A DNA stretch of 64,000 nt from JACWAE01 sp963847595 (GTDB lineage: Bacteria; Chloroflexota; Dehalococcoidia; SZUA-161), in the NCBI GenBank assembly GCA_963847595.1, contig CAWKAJ010000002.1, forward strand, positions 558,001 to 622,000, written 5' to 3'. Of this stretch, positions 41,261 through 49,522 are shown piece by piece. The notes under the pieces were generated by a model. The model was not told where the DNA came from and did not search any database. It worked only from the letters and a program-made list of their open reading frames with translations. A program made the translations under genes and the position numbers. Each line of letters opens with the position of its first letter. Within the stretch, counting starts at the first letter, position 1.

Positions 41261-41321
41261 AATATTCCTTCATTATATTTCCTAAAAGTAACCCAATCTG
41301 CGGAAAAGGAGGGGCTGATAA

Positions 41322-42554
41322 ATGATAAACAGCGGCGATACAGCCTGGATTTTGATGTCAGCAGCTTTGGTGATGCTGATGACGCCAGGCTTGGCTCTGT
41401 TCTATGGCGGCATGGTGAGACGCAAGAATGTTCTATCCACCATCATGATGAGCTTCGCCCTCCTGGCGCTGATCGCTATCCTTTGGGTTCTCTACGGATA
41501 CAGTCTGACATTCGGTCCTGACGTAGGCGGCATAATCGGCAAACTCGACTGGATTGGCCTGAGGCATGTAGGACAGGCGGCTTCCAGTGTTTATGCCACG
41601 ACGGTGCCTCAACTTGCATTTATGATATTCCAGGCCATGTTCGCTGTCATCACAGTAGCCCTTTGGACGGGAGGCATAGTAGAACGAACGAAGTTCAGCG
41701 CCTTTCTTGTTCTGGCGATACTGTGGTTCACCATCGTCTACTGTCCGGTGGCGCACTGGGTGTGGGGACACGGAGGCTGGCTGGCCAAGCTGGGCTTCCT
41801 TGACTTCGCCGGCGGTTCAGTGGTTCATATAAGTGCTGGCATGTCGGCGTTAGCCCTGGCTTTGCTGCTGCGCCCACGCAAGGGATATAAAGAGGGCGAG
41901 CCCATGGAGCCCAGCAACATACCTATGGTGATGATAGGTGCGGCCTTGCTGTGGTTCGGATGGTTTGGCTTCAATGCAGGAAGCGCTCTCGCCTCCGGCG
42001 GGCTTGCCTCCAGCGCCTTTGTGGCCACCAATACCGCAGCAGCGGCAGCCGCCTTAACCTGGATGATTCTGGGCTGGATTTACCGCCGCCCCTCCGTACT
42101 CGGTATAGCTACAGGGGCTGTGGCAGGACTAGCCGCAGTCACTCCTGGCGCAGGATTTATACCGCCGCTTGCCGGGATACCTATAGGCATAGTAGCCGCG
42201 ATCATTTGCTACTATTGTATGGTTTTCAGAGCCAAGGGAAATATTGACGAGTCACTGGATGTGTGGGCAGTACACGGCATGGGAGGCATATGGGGCACTT
42301 TTGCAGTCGGCATCTTCGCCAGCGTTGCAGTTAACGTAGCGGGGGCCAACGGAGCAATTCATGGCAACCCTATGCTTCTGGCAAAGCAGCTCGCCGGCAT
42401 CGCTGCAGTGGGAGCCTTCGCCTTCGCCGTTACCTGGATTTTGGGCAAGCTGGTTGACATTACCATCGGGCTACGGGTCAAAGAAGAGGAGGAGGTAGTA
42501 GGCCTGGATATTTCACAGCACGGAGAGAGAGCCTATGGAGGCATAGCACCATGA
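41322..42554 (+). CDS. amtB: ammonium transporter
   Basis: The 410-residue protein has eleven hydrophobic spans. Landmarks are ALVMLMTPGLALFYGGMV, the pore-lining GGSVVHISAGMSALALAL and the second conserved His in DVWAVHGMGGIWGTFAVG. It imports ammonium when it is scarce. The C-terminal tail is the PII contact. It overlaps the PII gene by 4 bases and so is co-translated with it. The promoter is marked by the GlnR-type box. Confidence 0.97.
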   Translation: MINSGDTAWILMSAALVMLMTPGLALFYGGMVRRKNVLSTIMMSFALLALIAILWVLYGYSLTFGPDVGGIIGKLDWIGLRHVGQAASSVYATTVPQLAFMIFQAMFAVITVALWTGGIVERTKFSAFLVLAILWFTIVYCPVAHWVWGHGGWLAKLGFLDFAGGSVVHISAGMSALALALLLRPRKGYKEGEPMEPSNIPMVMIGAALLWFGWFGFNAGSALASGGLASSAFVATNTAAAAAALTWMILGWIYRRPSVLGIATGAVAGLAAVTPGAGFIPPLAGIPIGIVAAIICYYCMVFRAKGNIDESLDVWAVHGMGGIWGTFAVGIFASVAVNVAGANGAIHGNPMLLAKQLAGIAAVGAFAFAVTWILGKLVDITIGLRVKEEEEVVGLDISQHGERAYGGIAP

Positions 42555-42889
42555 AAAAAATAGAGGCAATTATCAGGCCAGAGAAGCTGGAAGCGGTCAG
42601 GTCGGCCCTGGCGGAGGTCGGTGTATTCGGTATTACTGTGACTGAGGTGAGCGGCCGTGGCCGCCAGGGGGGCATCTCTCTGCAATGGCGCGCCGGGGAA
42701 TACAGGGTGGAGTTCCTGCCCAAGGTAAAAATTGAGGCCGTGGTGCTCGACGATGATGTAGGCAAAACGCTGAACGCAATTGTCAGGAAAGCAAGAACGG
42801 GGGAAAAGGGCGACGGCAAGATATTCATCTTGCCCGTAGAGAACGCGGTTCGTGTGAGAACAGGAGACGAGGGCGAAAACGCAATATGA
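42551..42889 (+). CDS. glnK: PII signal protein
   Basis: The 112-residue trimer subunit senses ATP, ADP and 2-oxoglutarate and plugs AmtB. Landmarks are KKIEAIIRPEKLEAVRSAL, the T-loop VSGRGRQGGISLQWRAGEY and VEFLPKVKIEAVV. Tyr51, the uridylylation site in proteobacteria, is present (GEYRVEF), while Tyr46 is Trp. The C-terminal signature TGEKGDGKIFILPVENAV is intact. It starts inside the amtB stop. Confidence 0.95.
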   Translation: MKKIEAIIRPEKLEAVRSALAEVGVFGITVTEVSGRGRQGGISLQWRAGEYRVEFLPKVKIEAVVLDDDVGKTLNAIVRKARTGEKGDGKIFILPVENAVRVRTGDEGENAI

Positions 42890-42892
42890 ATA

Positions 42893-42907
42893 GTGTATAA
42901 TATACAC
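42893..42907 (+). promoter_or_regulatory. palindrome with TATAAT between glnK and glnA
   Basis: GTGTATA-A-TATACAC is a perfect 15-base palindrome containing TATAAT at 42896-42901, 40 bases before glnA. It could be an operator over an internal promoter; the binding protein (NrpR, GlnR or neither) is unknown. Confidence 0.4.
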
Positions 42908-42946
42908 CACTATAAAAATTTAGGATAACTAATAAGGAGGTTTTAA

Positions 42947-44326
42947 ATGCCAGCCAAGAGCAAAAAGGAGAGCAAGGAATATGTGCTCAAGATGGCAAAG
43001 GAACACGATGTGAAGTTCATCAGGATGTGGTTCACAGACATCCTGGGTGTGCTCAAAAGCTTTGCCATCACAGTGGAGGAATTGGATGGTGCCCTTGAGG
43101 AGGGCATGGGCTTTGACGGTTCTTCCATTCAGGGGTTTGCCCGTATCGACGAGAGTGATATGATGGCCCTACCAGACCCCGACACCTTCCAGTTGCTGCC
43201 GTGGCGGCCCAAGGAACATCACGCTGTGGCCAGGATGTTCTGCGACATAAAGATGCCCGGCGGCGAGCCATTCGAGGGCGATCCCAGGTATATTCTGAAG
43301 AGGAACCTGAAACGGGCATCCGACTTGGGGTACACTTACTACGTCGGTCCTGAGTTGGAGTATTTCTACTTTGCATTTAAGAAAGATGCCTACGGAAGGA
43401 TCATGGACCCAAGAGAGCCGACAACCGAGCCTCTGGACCAGGGCGGCTACTTCGATATGGTGCCTCTGGATGTCGCCACCGACCTCAGGAGAGATACCGT
43501 CCTCACCCTCGAGGAGATGGGCATCGGAGTCGAATACTCCCATCACGAGGTTGCCACCAGTCAGCATGAGATAGACATGAGGTACACAGACGCCCTGACC
43601 ATGGCTGACAGCGTGATGACCTATCGCCTCGTGGTCAAGCAGGTAGCCCTGAAGCACGACGTCTATGCTACGTTCATGCCGAAACCCGTCTTCGGCATCA
43701 ATGGCAGCGGCATGCATGTTCATCAGTCTTTATTCAAAGATGGCAAGAACGCCTTTTTCGATGCCAAAGACCCATATCATCTATCTAAGCTAGCCAAGAA
43801 CTATGTGGCCGGGCTGCTGAAGCACGCCCCCGAGATCACATCCGTCACCAGCCAGTGGGTCAACTCCTATAAGCGCCTGGTCCCTGGATATGAGGCTCCC
43901 GTTTATCTTTCCTGGGCACGGCGAAATCGCTCAGACCTTATCAGGGTCCCTGAATACAAGCCCGGCAAGGAGAATGCCACCAGGATAGAGTACAGGTCGC
44001 CCGATCCTGCCTGCAACCCGTACTTCACCTTTGCCGTCATGCTGGCTGCAGGACTGGACGGAATCGAGAAGGGACTTGAACCACCGGCGCCTGTTGAGGA
44101 AAACGTGTACGAAATGAGCAACGAAGAGAGGAAGAAGAAAGGCATAGGTACGTTGCCTGCCAGTCTCTGGGATGCCGTCCAGCTTACCGAGAAAAGCGAG
44201 CTGGTGCGTAAGGCACTGGGCGACCATGTCTTTGAAGCTTTCATCAAAAACAAGACAATTGAGTGGGATCAGTATCGAACCCAAGTGACAGATTATGAGC
44301 TTAAGAAATACCTGCCTGTCTTGTAA
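42947..44326 (+). CDS. glnA: glutamine synthetase type I
   Basis: GlnA makes glutamine from glutamate, ammonia and ATP. The 459-residue protein has MGFDGSSIQGFARIDESDM, the ATP loop GINGSGMHVHQSL, and NSYKRLVPGYEAPVYLSWA-like KRLVPGYEAP and RIEYRSPDPACNPY. ENVYEMSNEER near residue 390 holds a Tyr in the region adenylylated in proteobacteria; no adenylyltransferase is seen here. A strong AAGGAGG precedes the ATG. A perfect 8-base inverted repeat (44320-44327 and 44342-44349) spans its end. Confidence 0.97.
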   Translation: MPAKSKKESKEYVLKMAKEHDVKFIRMWFTDILGVLKSFAITVEELDGALEEGMGFDGSSIQGFARIDESDMMALPDPDTFQLLPWRPKEHHAVARMFCDIKMPGGEPFEGDPRYILKRNLKRASDLGYTYYVGPELEYFYFAFKKDAYGRIMDPREPTTEPLDQGGYFDMVPLDVATDLRRDTVLTLEEMGIGVEYSHHEVATSQHEIDMRYTDALTMADSVMTYRLVVKQVALKHDVYATFMPKPVFGINGSGMHVHQSLFKDGKNAFFDAKDPYHLSKLAKNYVAGLLKHAPEITSVTSQWVNSYKRLVPGYEAPVYLSWARRNRSDLIRVPEYKPGKENATRIEYRSPDPACNPYFTFAVMLAAGLDGIEKGLEPPAPVEENVYEMSNEERKKKGIGTLPASLWDAVQLTEKSELVRKALGDHVFEAFIKNKTIEWDQYRTQVTDYELKKYLPVL

Positions 44327-44358
44327 GCTGCGTAAGGCATTCTTACAAGGAGTTTAAC

Positions 44359-44600
44359 ATGCGCCGGCTGCGGCTGGGTATGGCTCAAATCAACACTACC
44401 GTCGGCGACTTCACGGGTAATACCAGGAAGACCTTGAAGGCTATCGCCGACGGCAGTGCCTTCGGTGTTAACCTCCTCACATTGCCCTAGCTTGCCATCT
44501 GCGGCTACCCCCGGAAGACCTACTGCTCAAGCCCAAATTCACAGAAGGCTGCCCATCACAAACAGGTTCAAGGGCTGCCAGAGCAAGCTTCTGACCTTAT
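44359..44600 (+). pseudogene. nadE (glutamine-dependent NAD+ synthetase) N-terminal remnant
   Basis: After an intact AAGGAG, the reading frame RRLRLGMAQINTTVGDFTGN matches the N-terminus of NadE or other nitrilase-fold amidases. It is broken by an in-frame TAG where the catalytic Glu codon belongs (LTLP-stop-LAICGYP), and by a lost base in a C-run: restoring one C gives YPPEDLLLKPKFTEGC. The remaining 500 or so codons are missing. It is a dead leftover between glnA and nrpR-2, suggesting the operon once included a glutamine-using NadE. The end of the homology is approximate. Confidence 0.8.
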
Positions 44601-44670
44601 GCCCTTTTAGCTTCCACTAAGTGATGATATAATAAGAATCGTTGATTATGGAACGCTAAAAGAGGTCGAC

Positions 44671-45666
44671 ATGCTTCAAAGCGCCGGTTCTGAGGCAGAG
44701 AAGAAAATCATAGCCATTCTCAGGGTATTGAGTGAGTCTTCCGAGGCCCTTGGCTCCATCACAATAGCCCGGGATCTGGAGCGTTATGGCATCTTCCTGA
44801 GTGAGAGAGCAGTCAGATACCACCTGAAGATAACAGACCAAAGGGGTTATACCCAGCCTATGGGGCGGGATGGCAGGATGATCACCCCGAAGGGACTGGA
44901 AGAACTGCGAATGGCACTGGCCCCAGACCAAATCGGCTTCGTACAGGAGAAACTCGAACTCCTGGCTTTCCGTACTACGTTCGACCCCATCAAGCGGACT
45001 GGCCTGGTTGCTATCAATACCTCGCTTTTTGACAAAGACCAGTTCCAAAAAGCCCTGACACCCATGAGGGAGGCATTCGAGGCTGGGCTATGCGTAAGCT
45101 CACTCGTAGCAATGGCATCTGAGGGCGAGAAACTGGGAGATGTCGTCGTGCCGAGTGGCAAGATAGGCTTTGCTACTGTGTGCAGTGTAACCATAAACGG
45201 CGTCACGCTCAAGGCCGGCGTCCCCATAGAGTCCAGATTCGGCGGTGTGCTTGAGGTCAGAGACGCCAAGCCAAGGCGTTTCACGGCTATAATCAACTAC
45301 GGAGGCACCTCAATCGATCCCTCGGAGCAATACATCCGAGCCAAGATGACGAGCGTGAGAGATACGGCAAGAACCGGCAATGGCAGGATACTGGCCAATT
45401 TTCGTGAGATACCAGCACAATCCAGGTCAATTGTAGATAATTGCGTCAAAGCTCTTAAAGACGCCGGCATTGGCGGAGTCTATATCCTGGGCAACACCAG
45501 CGAACCTGTTTGTCAGATCGCTGTAGGCCCTAACCGCGTTGGCATGGTACTACTCGGCGGGCTCAACCCCGTTGCCGCCGCTGTGGAAGCAGGGATTGAA
45601 GTTGAGAACATATCCGAAAGCGGCATGATAGATTGCCAGGAACTACGCAGCTTCAGGCAGTTATAG
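44671..45666 (+). CDS. NrpR-family nitrogen regulator, copy 2
   Basis: The 331-residue protein is a second NrpR with winged helix (SSEALGSITIARDLERYGIFL, SERAVRYHLKITDQRGYTQP) and one NrpR domain (IESRFGGVLEVRD, TARTGNGRILANFREIP, GGLNPVAAAVEAGIEVEN). It aligns end to end with copy 1 at 39497 and probably arose by duplication or transfer. The two could form heteromers, as NrpRI and NrpRII do in Methanosarcina, although here both carry their own winged helix. A TATAAT lies near 44626. Confidence 0.9.
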   Translation: MLQSAGSEAEKKIIAILRVLSESSEALGSITIARDLERYGIFLSERAVRYHLKITDQRGYTQPMGRDGRMITPKGLEELRMALAPDQIGFVQEKLELLAFRTTFDPIKRTGLVAINTSLFDKDQFQKALTPMREAFEAGLCVSSLVAMASEGEKLGDVVVPSGKIGFATVCSVTINGVTLKAGVPIESRFGGVLEVRDAKPRRFTAIINYGGTSIDPSEQYIRAKMTSVRDTARTGNGRILANFREIPAQSRSIVDNCVKALKDAGIGGVYILGNTSEPVCQIAVGPNRVGMVLLGGLNPVAAAVEAGIEVENISESGMIDCQELRSFRQL

Positions 45667-45725
45667 GCTGAACACTAAGCAGCCACAGCCCCGGCTATCC
45701 TTCACCAGCCTTCTTCTCTTCTGCT

Positions 45726-45750
45726 CCTCCTTGACCAGGAGGTTCTTTTA
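45726..45750 (+). terminator. possible terminator after nrpR-2
   Basis: CCTCC (45726-45730) pairs with GGAGG (45738-45742) and is followed by TTCTTTTA on the plus strand, 60 bases after the nrpR-2 stop. The stem is short. Confidence 0.35.
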
Positions 45751-45757
45751 GCGCCTC

Positions 45758-45901
45758 TCAGCATCCTGGTTCTCCGTAATGGCCGCAACAGCTCTGCCTT
45801 TTCCGTATCTTGATAAAGTTGTTGCGGAACACAAGATACAGCTTTCTGCGGAGAGGCATTGGAGCTGACATATTGGTAAAGACGGCTCTCATACTCGGCA
45901 T
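45758..45901 (-). CDS. 47-residue cysteine-motif small protein (CCGHYGEPGC)
   Basis: This short minus-strand ORF begins at the ATG at 45901, right after a strong purine-rich ribosome binding site (GGAAGGGGGTGAAGGGGA). It codes a basic protein ending RQSCCGHYGEPGC just before TGA. The central part RRKLYLVFRNNFIKIRKR is amphipathic and positive. The motif of three Cys, His and GEPG at the C-terminus looks conserved, a candidate metal- or membrane-associated microprotein. A sigma-70 promoter (45932-45960) precedes it. I do not know its function. Confidence 0.6.
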   Translation of the reverse strand: MPSMRAVFTNMSAPMPLRRKLYLVFRNNFIKIRKRQSCCGHYGEPGC

Positions 45902-45931
45902 TCCCCTTCACCCCCTTCCTTTTTGCTGGCA

Positions 45932-45960
45932 AGAATATACTCTGAGCGCTTCAATGTCAA
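45932..45960 (-). promoter_or_regulatory. promoter of the 47-residue small protein
   Basis: On the minus strand TTGACA (45955-45960) and TATTCT (45932-45937) are separated by exactly 17 bases. Transcription would begin near 45925, 24 bases before the small ORF. Confidence 0.6.
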
Positions 45961-46071
45961 TAGCGGTGCAGGGAATTCGTGCGGTAATCTTTGTTGGTGT
46001 CACCCGGGTTCTTGTGGGTTTATGTTGATTTGCCCTCCTCAACGATATTAGTGGCCGCACGTTTGAAGGCT

Positions 46072-46626
46072 TTATCTTGTCCTTTCATCAATATACTTTT
46101 GTAGTTTCTCTAGCCATTCTGAAAGAATAGTTAATCGGTGGTTCACCATTGGGTTATATGCGTTAGGGAATGTTTTTGGCAGAAATGAACCCAGTGTTTC
46201 CCAATTAGTTGCATCAGCAGGATGTATTTTGGCCATTGAGGACTTCACTTTAGGTAGCCAGGACGTAGTTACACCCTCCCACCATTTCTCAGCCTGTTCA
46301 TCATTCTTAATATCATTGTTGCCTTCATTGATAAGGACAGCGCCTTTTAGCTTCAATTCGCTCAGTTCAGCTAGCACCTTTTTAAGCTGGTTGGTTTTTA
46401 TCACTCTTCTGAAACTGTCAGCAATACAAAGGAGAGTTAATAAAGCAAACGCTGCTACTGCCCACCACCAGAGTTTGGATTCTTTGGGTTCAAGCACTTT
46501 GTTCAGAGAAAACCATAATCCACCAGCGCCAATTGCAGCTAAAGTCAGTTCTAATTTACCCATTATCCCTACCAGCGCCGCCAAAACGACTGATGGCAGC
46601 CATAGCACAATGCTGCTATCTGCCAT
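46072..46626 (-). CDS. hypothetical membrane protein, two spans
   Basis: The 184-residue protein has two hydrophobic segments (about residues 7-42 and 52-68) and a cytoplasmic domain with SELKLKGAVLINEGNNDIKN and EKWWEGVTTSWLPKVKSSM. I do not recognise a family. The AT-richer sequence and lone position between the nitrogen locus and a DedA gene hint at recent acquisition. A role in stress or phage defence is conceivable but unsupported. Confidence 0.65.
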   Translation of the reverse strand: MADSSIVLWLPSVVLAALVGIMGKLELTLAAIGAGGLWFSLNKVLEPKESKLWWWAVAAFALLTLLCIADSFRRVIKTNQLKKVLAELSELKLKGAVLINEGNNDIKNDEQAEKWWEGVTTSWLPKVKSSMAKIHPADATNWETLGSFLPKTFPNAYNPMVNHRLTILSEWLEKLQKYIDERTR

Positions 46627-46780
46627 TATAGCACGCTCCTATATCTTGAAGAGTAGCGTGAATTGGGATATTTAGTCAACATTTACCCACAACTACCGTC
46701 ACCCGACATAGTTTGACGCTAGTATGTCCTTTTGCTACACTGTCTGAAACGACTCAGGACTTTGAACTGCCGGAGCAGCA

Positions 46781-47398
46781 ATGCTAGGATTCATACAACA
46801 CGTTTCGCAGGTTTTGGGCTTTCCTGGGGTGGTGCTCCTGATGGCGATTGAGAGCGCCTGCGTCCCCTTGCCCAGCGAAATCATCATGCCCCTCTCCGGC
46901 TGGATGCTGATCTCAGCCAAAGGGTTAGGGCCTGAATATGTCGTCCTGGCCGGATTTTGCGGCGCTGTGGGCAACGTTATCGGCTCTGTGGTCGCCTACG
47001 AGGTCGGAGCCTGGGGCGGCCGCCCCTTCCTCTACCGCTGGGGGAAATACCTTCTCATAACGCCCCACGATATCGAGCGCGCCGACCGCTGGTTCGACAG
47101 GTACGGTGACCGAATCACATTCCTATCAAGGCTTATCCCCGTGGTGCGCACATTCATCAGCCTTCCGGCAGGCATAGCCCGAATGAAGATGTGGAAATTC
47201 GTGCTTTACTGTTTCCTCGGCGCCTTCCCCTGGTCCGTCGGTCTGGCTTACGGAGGCTATGTTCTGGGGCAACACTGGGATGATATCCGCAACGCGATAC
47301 GGCCCTTCGATTACCCCATCGTTGCGGTATTTGTGCTATTGGTAGCCTTCTTTGCCTGGCGGCGGCTCAGGGCACTCCGCTCCACACCCCAAGCTTAG
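46781..47398 (+). CDS. DedA family membrane protein
   Basis: The 205-residue protein belongs to DedA (SNARE-associated/VTT), now linked to lipid carrier flipping (undecaprenyl phosphate or phosphatidylethanolamine) and membrane potential. Landmarks are AIESACVPLPSEIIMPLSGW, GRPFLYRWGKYLLIT and the RLIPVVRTFISLPAGIARM motif with the re-entrant loop arginines. Four or more hydrophobic segments are present. It stands alone, convergent with etfA. Confidence 0.92.
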   Translation: MLGFIQHVSQVLGFPGVVLLMAIESACVPLPSEIIMPLSGWMLISAKGLGPEYVVLAGFCGAVGNVIGSVVAYEVGAWGGRPFLYRWGKYLLITPHDIERADRWFDRYGDRITFLSRLIPVVRTFISLPAGIARMKMWKFVLYCFLGAFPWSVGLAYGGYVLGQHWDDIRNAIRPFDYPIVAVFVLLVAFFAWRRLRALRSTPQA

Positions 47399-47407
47399 AA
47401 TATCGAT

Positions 47408-47445
47408 AATCAGTAGGGGCGTTCAATTGAACGCCCCTACTGATT
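47408..47445. terminator. perfect 38-bp palindrome between convergent dedA-like and etfA genes
   Basis: Arms 47408-47426 and 47427-47445 are perfectly complementary with a GGGGCGTTCAA core and no loop. It sits between convergent genes as a likely two-way terminator and shares its GGGGCGT core with 8546-8576. Confidence 0.7.
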
Positions 47446-47463
47446 ATTAGCCCTATCTAGAAC

Positions 47464-48465
47464 CTAACCCTTAAGCAGCTCTTTGACCTTGTTCGTGAAC
47501 GGAGGCATAATCTTCTTGTAGTCCCCGACCACGCCATAGCGCGCTACCTTGAAGATATTGGCCTCAGCGTCCTTGTTAATAGCGATGATATTCTTGGCCC
47601 CCGAGCAACCAGATAGATGTTGGCTCGCCCCTGATACAGCTACCGCGATGTAGAGTGTAGGAGAGACAATCTTGCCTGTGAGCCCAATCTGTAGAGTGGC
47701 CGGCACCCATCCGTTATCACAAGGTGGTCGGCTTGCACCCAAAGCCGCACCCAATATCTTGGCCAACTCTTTGAGCATTGCGAAGTTCTCAGGCCCGCCC
47801 ATGCCCCTGCCACCGCAGACAACCACATTGGCGTCCTCGAGCTTCACGCCCTCTACTTTTTCCTTCACCCTCTCCACAAACTTGGCTCTTATCTTTGAAG
47901 CGTCCAGCTTAGGATCGAAGTGAATAATCTCGCCTTTGCGGGAATCGTTACGCGCCAGGGCCTCCATGGTTTTCGGCCTCACGGTCGCCATCTGGGGCCG
48001 GGTCTTCTCGCAGACTATCTCAGCCAAAGCGTTGCCGCCGTATACTGGTTTCGTCTGCACCATCAGCTTGCTCTGTGGTTCGATCTTCAGGTCAAGACAG
48101 TCCAGAGTAACACCGGTGCCCAACCTGAATGCCAGCCTCGGCGCCAGGTCGCGTCCCATAGGAGTCTGACCCACCAGCACGATATTGGGCTTGACCTCAT
48201 GGCAAAGCTTCTCTATCGCGTCCACATAAGAATCGGTCACATAATCTTTGAGCAGAGGGCTTTCAACAACGTACACATTGTCCGCCCCGAAGGCGATAGC
48301 ATCTTTAGCTGCATCACCGACCTTGTCCGCAAGCAGCACCGCCGATAACGGCTCACCAAGGCTGTCAGCGAGCTTTCTACCAACTCCCAGAAGTTCGTGG
48401 GTTATCGCAACCGGAGCGCAGTCCACACACTCACCGACTATCATCACGCCTTTATTGTCAGCCAT
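47464..48465 (-). CDS. etfA: electron transfer flavoprotein alpha subunit
   Basis: EtfA binds the FAD of the heterodimeric flavoprotein that passes electrons from acyl-CoA dehydrogenases or in bifurcating complexes. The 333-residue protein ends with the FAD motif VPATLQIGLTGKIVSPTLYIAVAVSG and NIIAINKDAEANIFKVARYG. It follows etfB by about 30 bases. Neither a dehydrogenase nor a quinone oxidoreductase is adjacent, so the partner is unknown. Confidence 0.95.
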   Translation of the reverse strand: MADNKGVMIVGECVDCAPVAITHELLGVGRKLADSLGEPLSAVLLADKVGDAAKDAIAFGADNVYVVESPLLKDYVTDSYVDAIEKLCHEVKPNIVLVGQTPMGRDLAPRLAFRLGTGVTLDCLDLKIEPQSKLMVQTKPVYGGNALAEIVCEKTRPQMATVRPKTMEALARNDSRKGEIIHFDPKLDASKIRAKFVERVKEKVEGVKLEDANVVVCGGRGMGGPENFAMLKELAKILGAALGASRPPCDNGWVPATLQIGLTGKIVSPTLYIAVAVSGASQHLSGCSGAKNIIAINKDAEANIFKVARYGVVGDYKKIMPPFTNKVKELLKG

Positions 48466-48499
48466 CCGATTTACCTCCTTATCATCATGAGGAACTGAC

Positions 48500-49300
48500 T
48501 TATATTAGTTTGACTTCCCTTAGCTTGAGGGCCAGCTTGTTTGCTGTGTCCTCCTCGTTTTCGCCGGCAACAATCTCGCACTTTGACTCACGAACCGGTA
48601 TGAAAAGTTTCAACATGCTGGTATGTCGCCCGGCGCCGCCGATCTTTGACGCTTCGGCATTGATTTCCTTAGCGTTCCAGACCGGGACCTTCTTCTTGGC
48701 AGCAGCCATAATCCCCTTCAAGGGAGCGTATCTGGGCTCACCAAGCTCGTTGCTGACCGTGATCAAGGCAGGCATTGACACCTCGACGACTTCATAGCCG
48801 TCGGGGAACGCCCGCTCCACTCTAGCCTTGCCATCTTTCACCTCAATCTTCTTGGCTAAGGTAACACTGGGCAGACCCAGAAGCTCCGCTATACCGGAGC
48901 CAACCTGCCCCATGTCGAAGTCGCCGGCTTGCCTGCCACAAAAGATGAAGTCGAATTGTCCTATCTTCTTTATCGCTAGAGCCAGGACGTACGCGGTGGA
49001 AAAGCTGTCTGAATCCTCGAACGCAGGGTCATTGAGCAAGACCGCCTCGTCAGCTCCCATAGCCAGGCTATGCTTCAATATTTTCTCGGCCGTAGGGGCT
49101 CCCATGCTGATGACAGTCACCTTGCCACCCTTAGCATCCTTTTGACGGAGAGCAGCTTCTACAGCTTGCTCATCGAAGGGACTGATAACGGGGGGTTTGT
49201 CTTTAGCGGGAATTGCTCGCTTTGCTACAGGGTCAATAGCGAAAGCCGAGGCGGGGGTTTCGGGATCAGGAATTTCTTTAACACAGACAATCGAATGCAC
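48500..49300 (-). CDS. etfB: electron transfer flavoprotein beta subunit
   Basis: EtfB pairs with EtfA and holds AMP or a second FAD. The 266 residues start MHSIVCVKEIPDPETPASAF and show SPFDEQAVEAALRQKD, VISMGAPTAEKILKHSLAMG and DFIFCGRQAGDFDMGQVGSGIAELLG. The SPFDE region near the adenine site and the size are compatible with either a normal or a bifurcating type. The pair starts an etfBA operon read leftward. Confidence 0.95.
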   Translation of the reverse strand: MHSIVCVKEIPDPETPASAFAIDPVAKRAIPAKDKPPVISPFDEQAVEAALRQKDAKGGKVTVISMGAPTAEKILKHSLAMGADEAVLLNDPAFEDSDSFSTAYVLALAIKKIGQFDFIFCGRQAGDFDMGQVGSGIAELLGLPSVTLAKKIEVKDGKARVERAFPDGYEVVEVSMPALITVSNELGEPRYAPLKGIMAAAKKKVPVWNAKEINAEASKIGGAGRHTSMLKLFIPVRESKCEIVAGENEEDTANKLALKLREVKLI

Positions 49301-49522
49301 CTTCTTCCCTCCTTCTAAGCATGAAAATGGCTTTAGCTCCAGAGTCTAGAGCAAAGCCTGGTTAGACACCATCTATCAAGATAACATAAGTGCCAATCGA
49401 GTGTCAAGAAAAAATCCGCGGGGCATTCGCACCGGCACCCTTATATTTTGAATGCGCTGATTTAAAAAGTACTCATAATAGCGATTGGCATAGTTTAATC
49501 ATTGTGTTAAGATAAGGCAACT

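Noticed and set aside
42841..42889. PII thought to lack its uridylylation site
   Set aside because: On counting, Tyr51 is present in GEYRVEF; only Tyr46 is changed to Trp.
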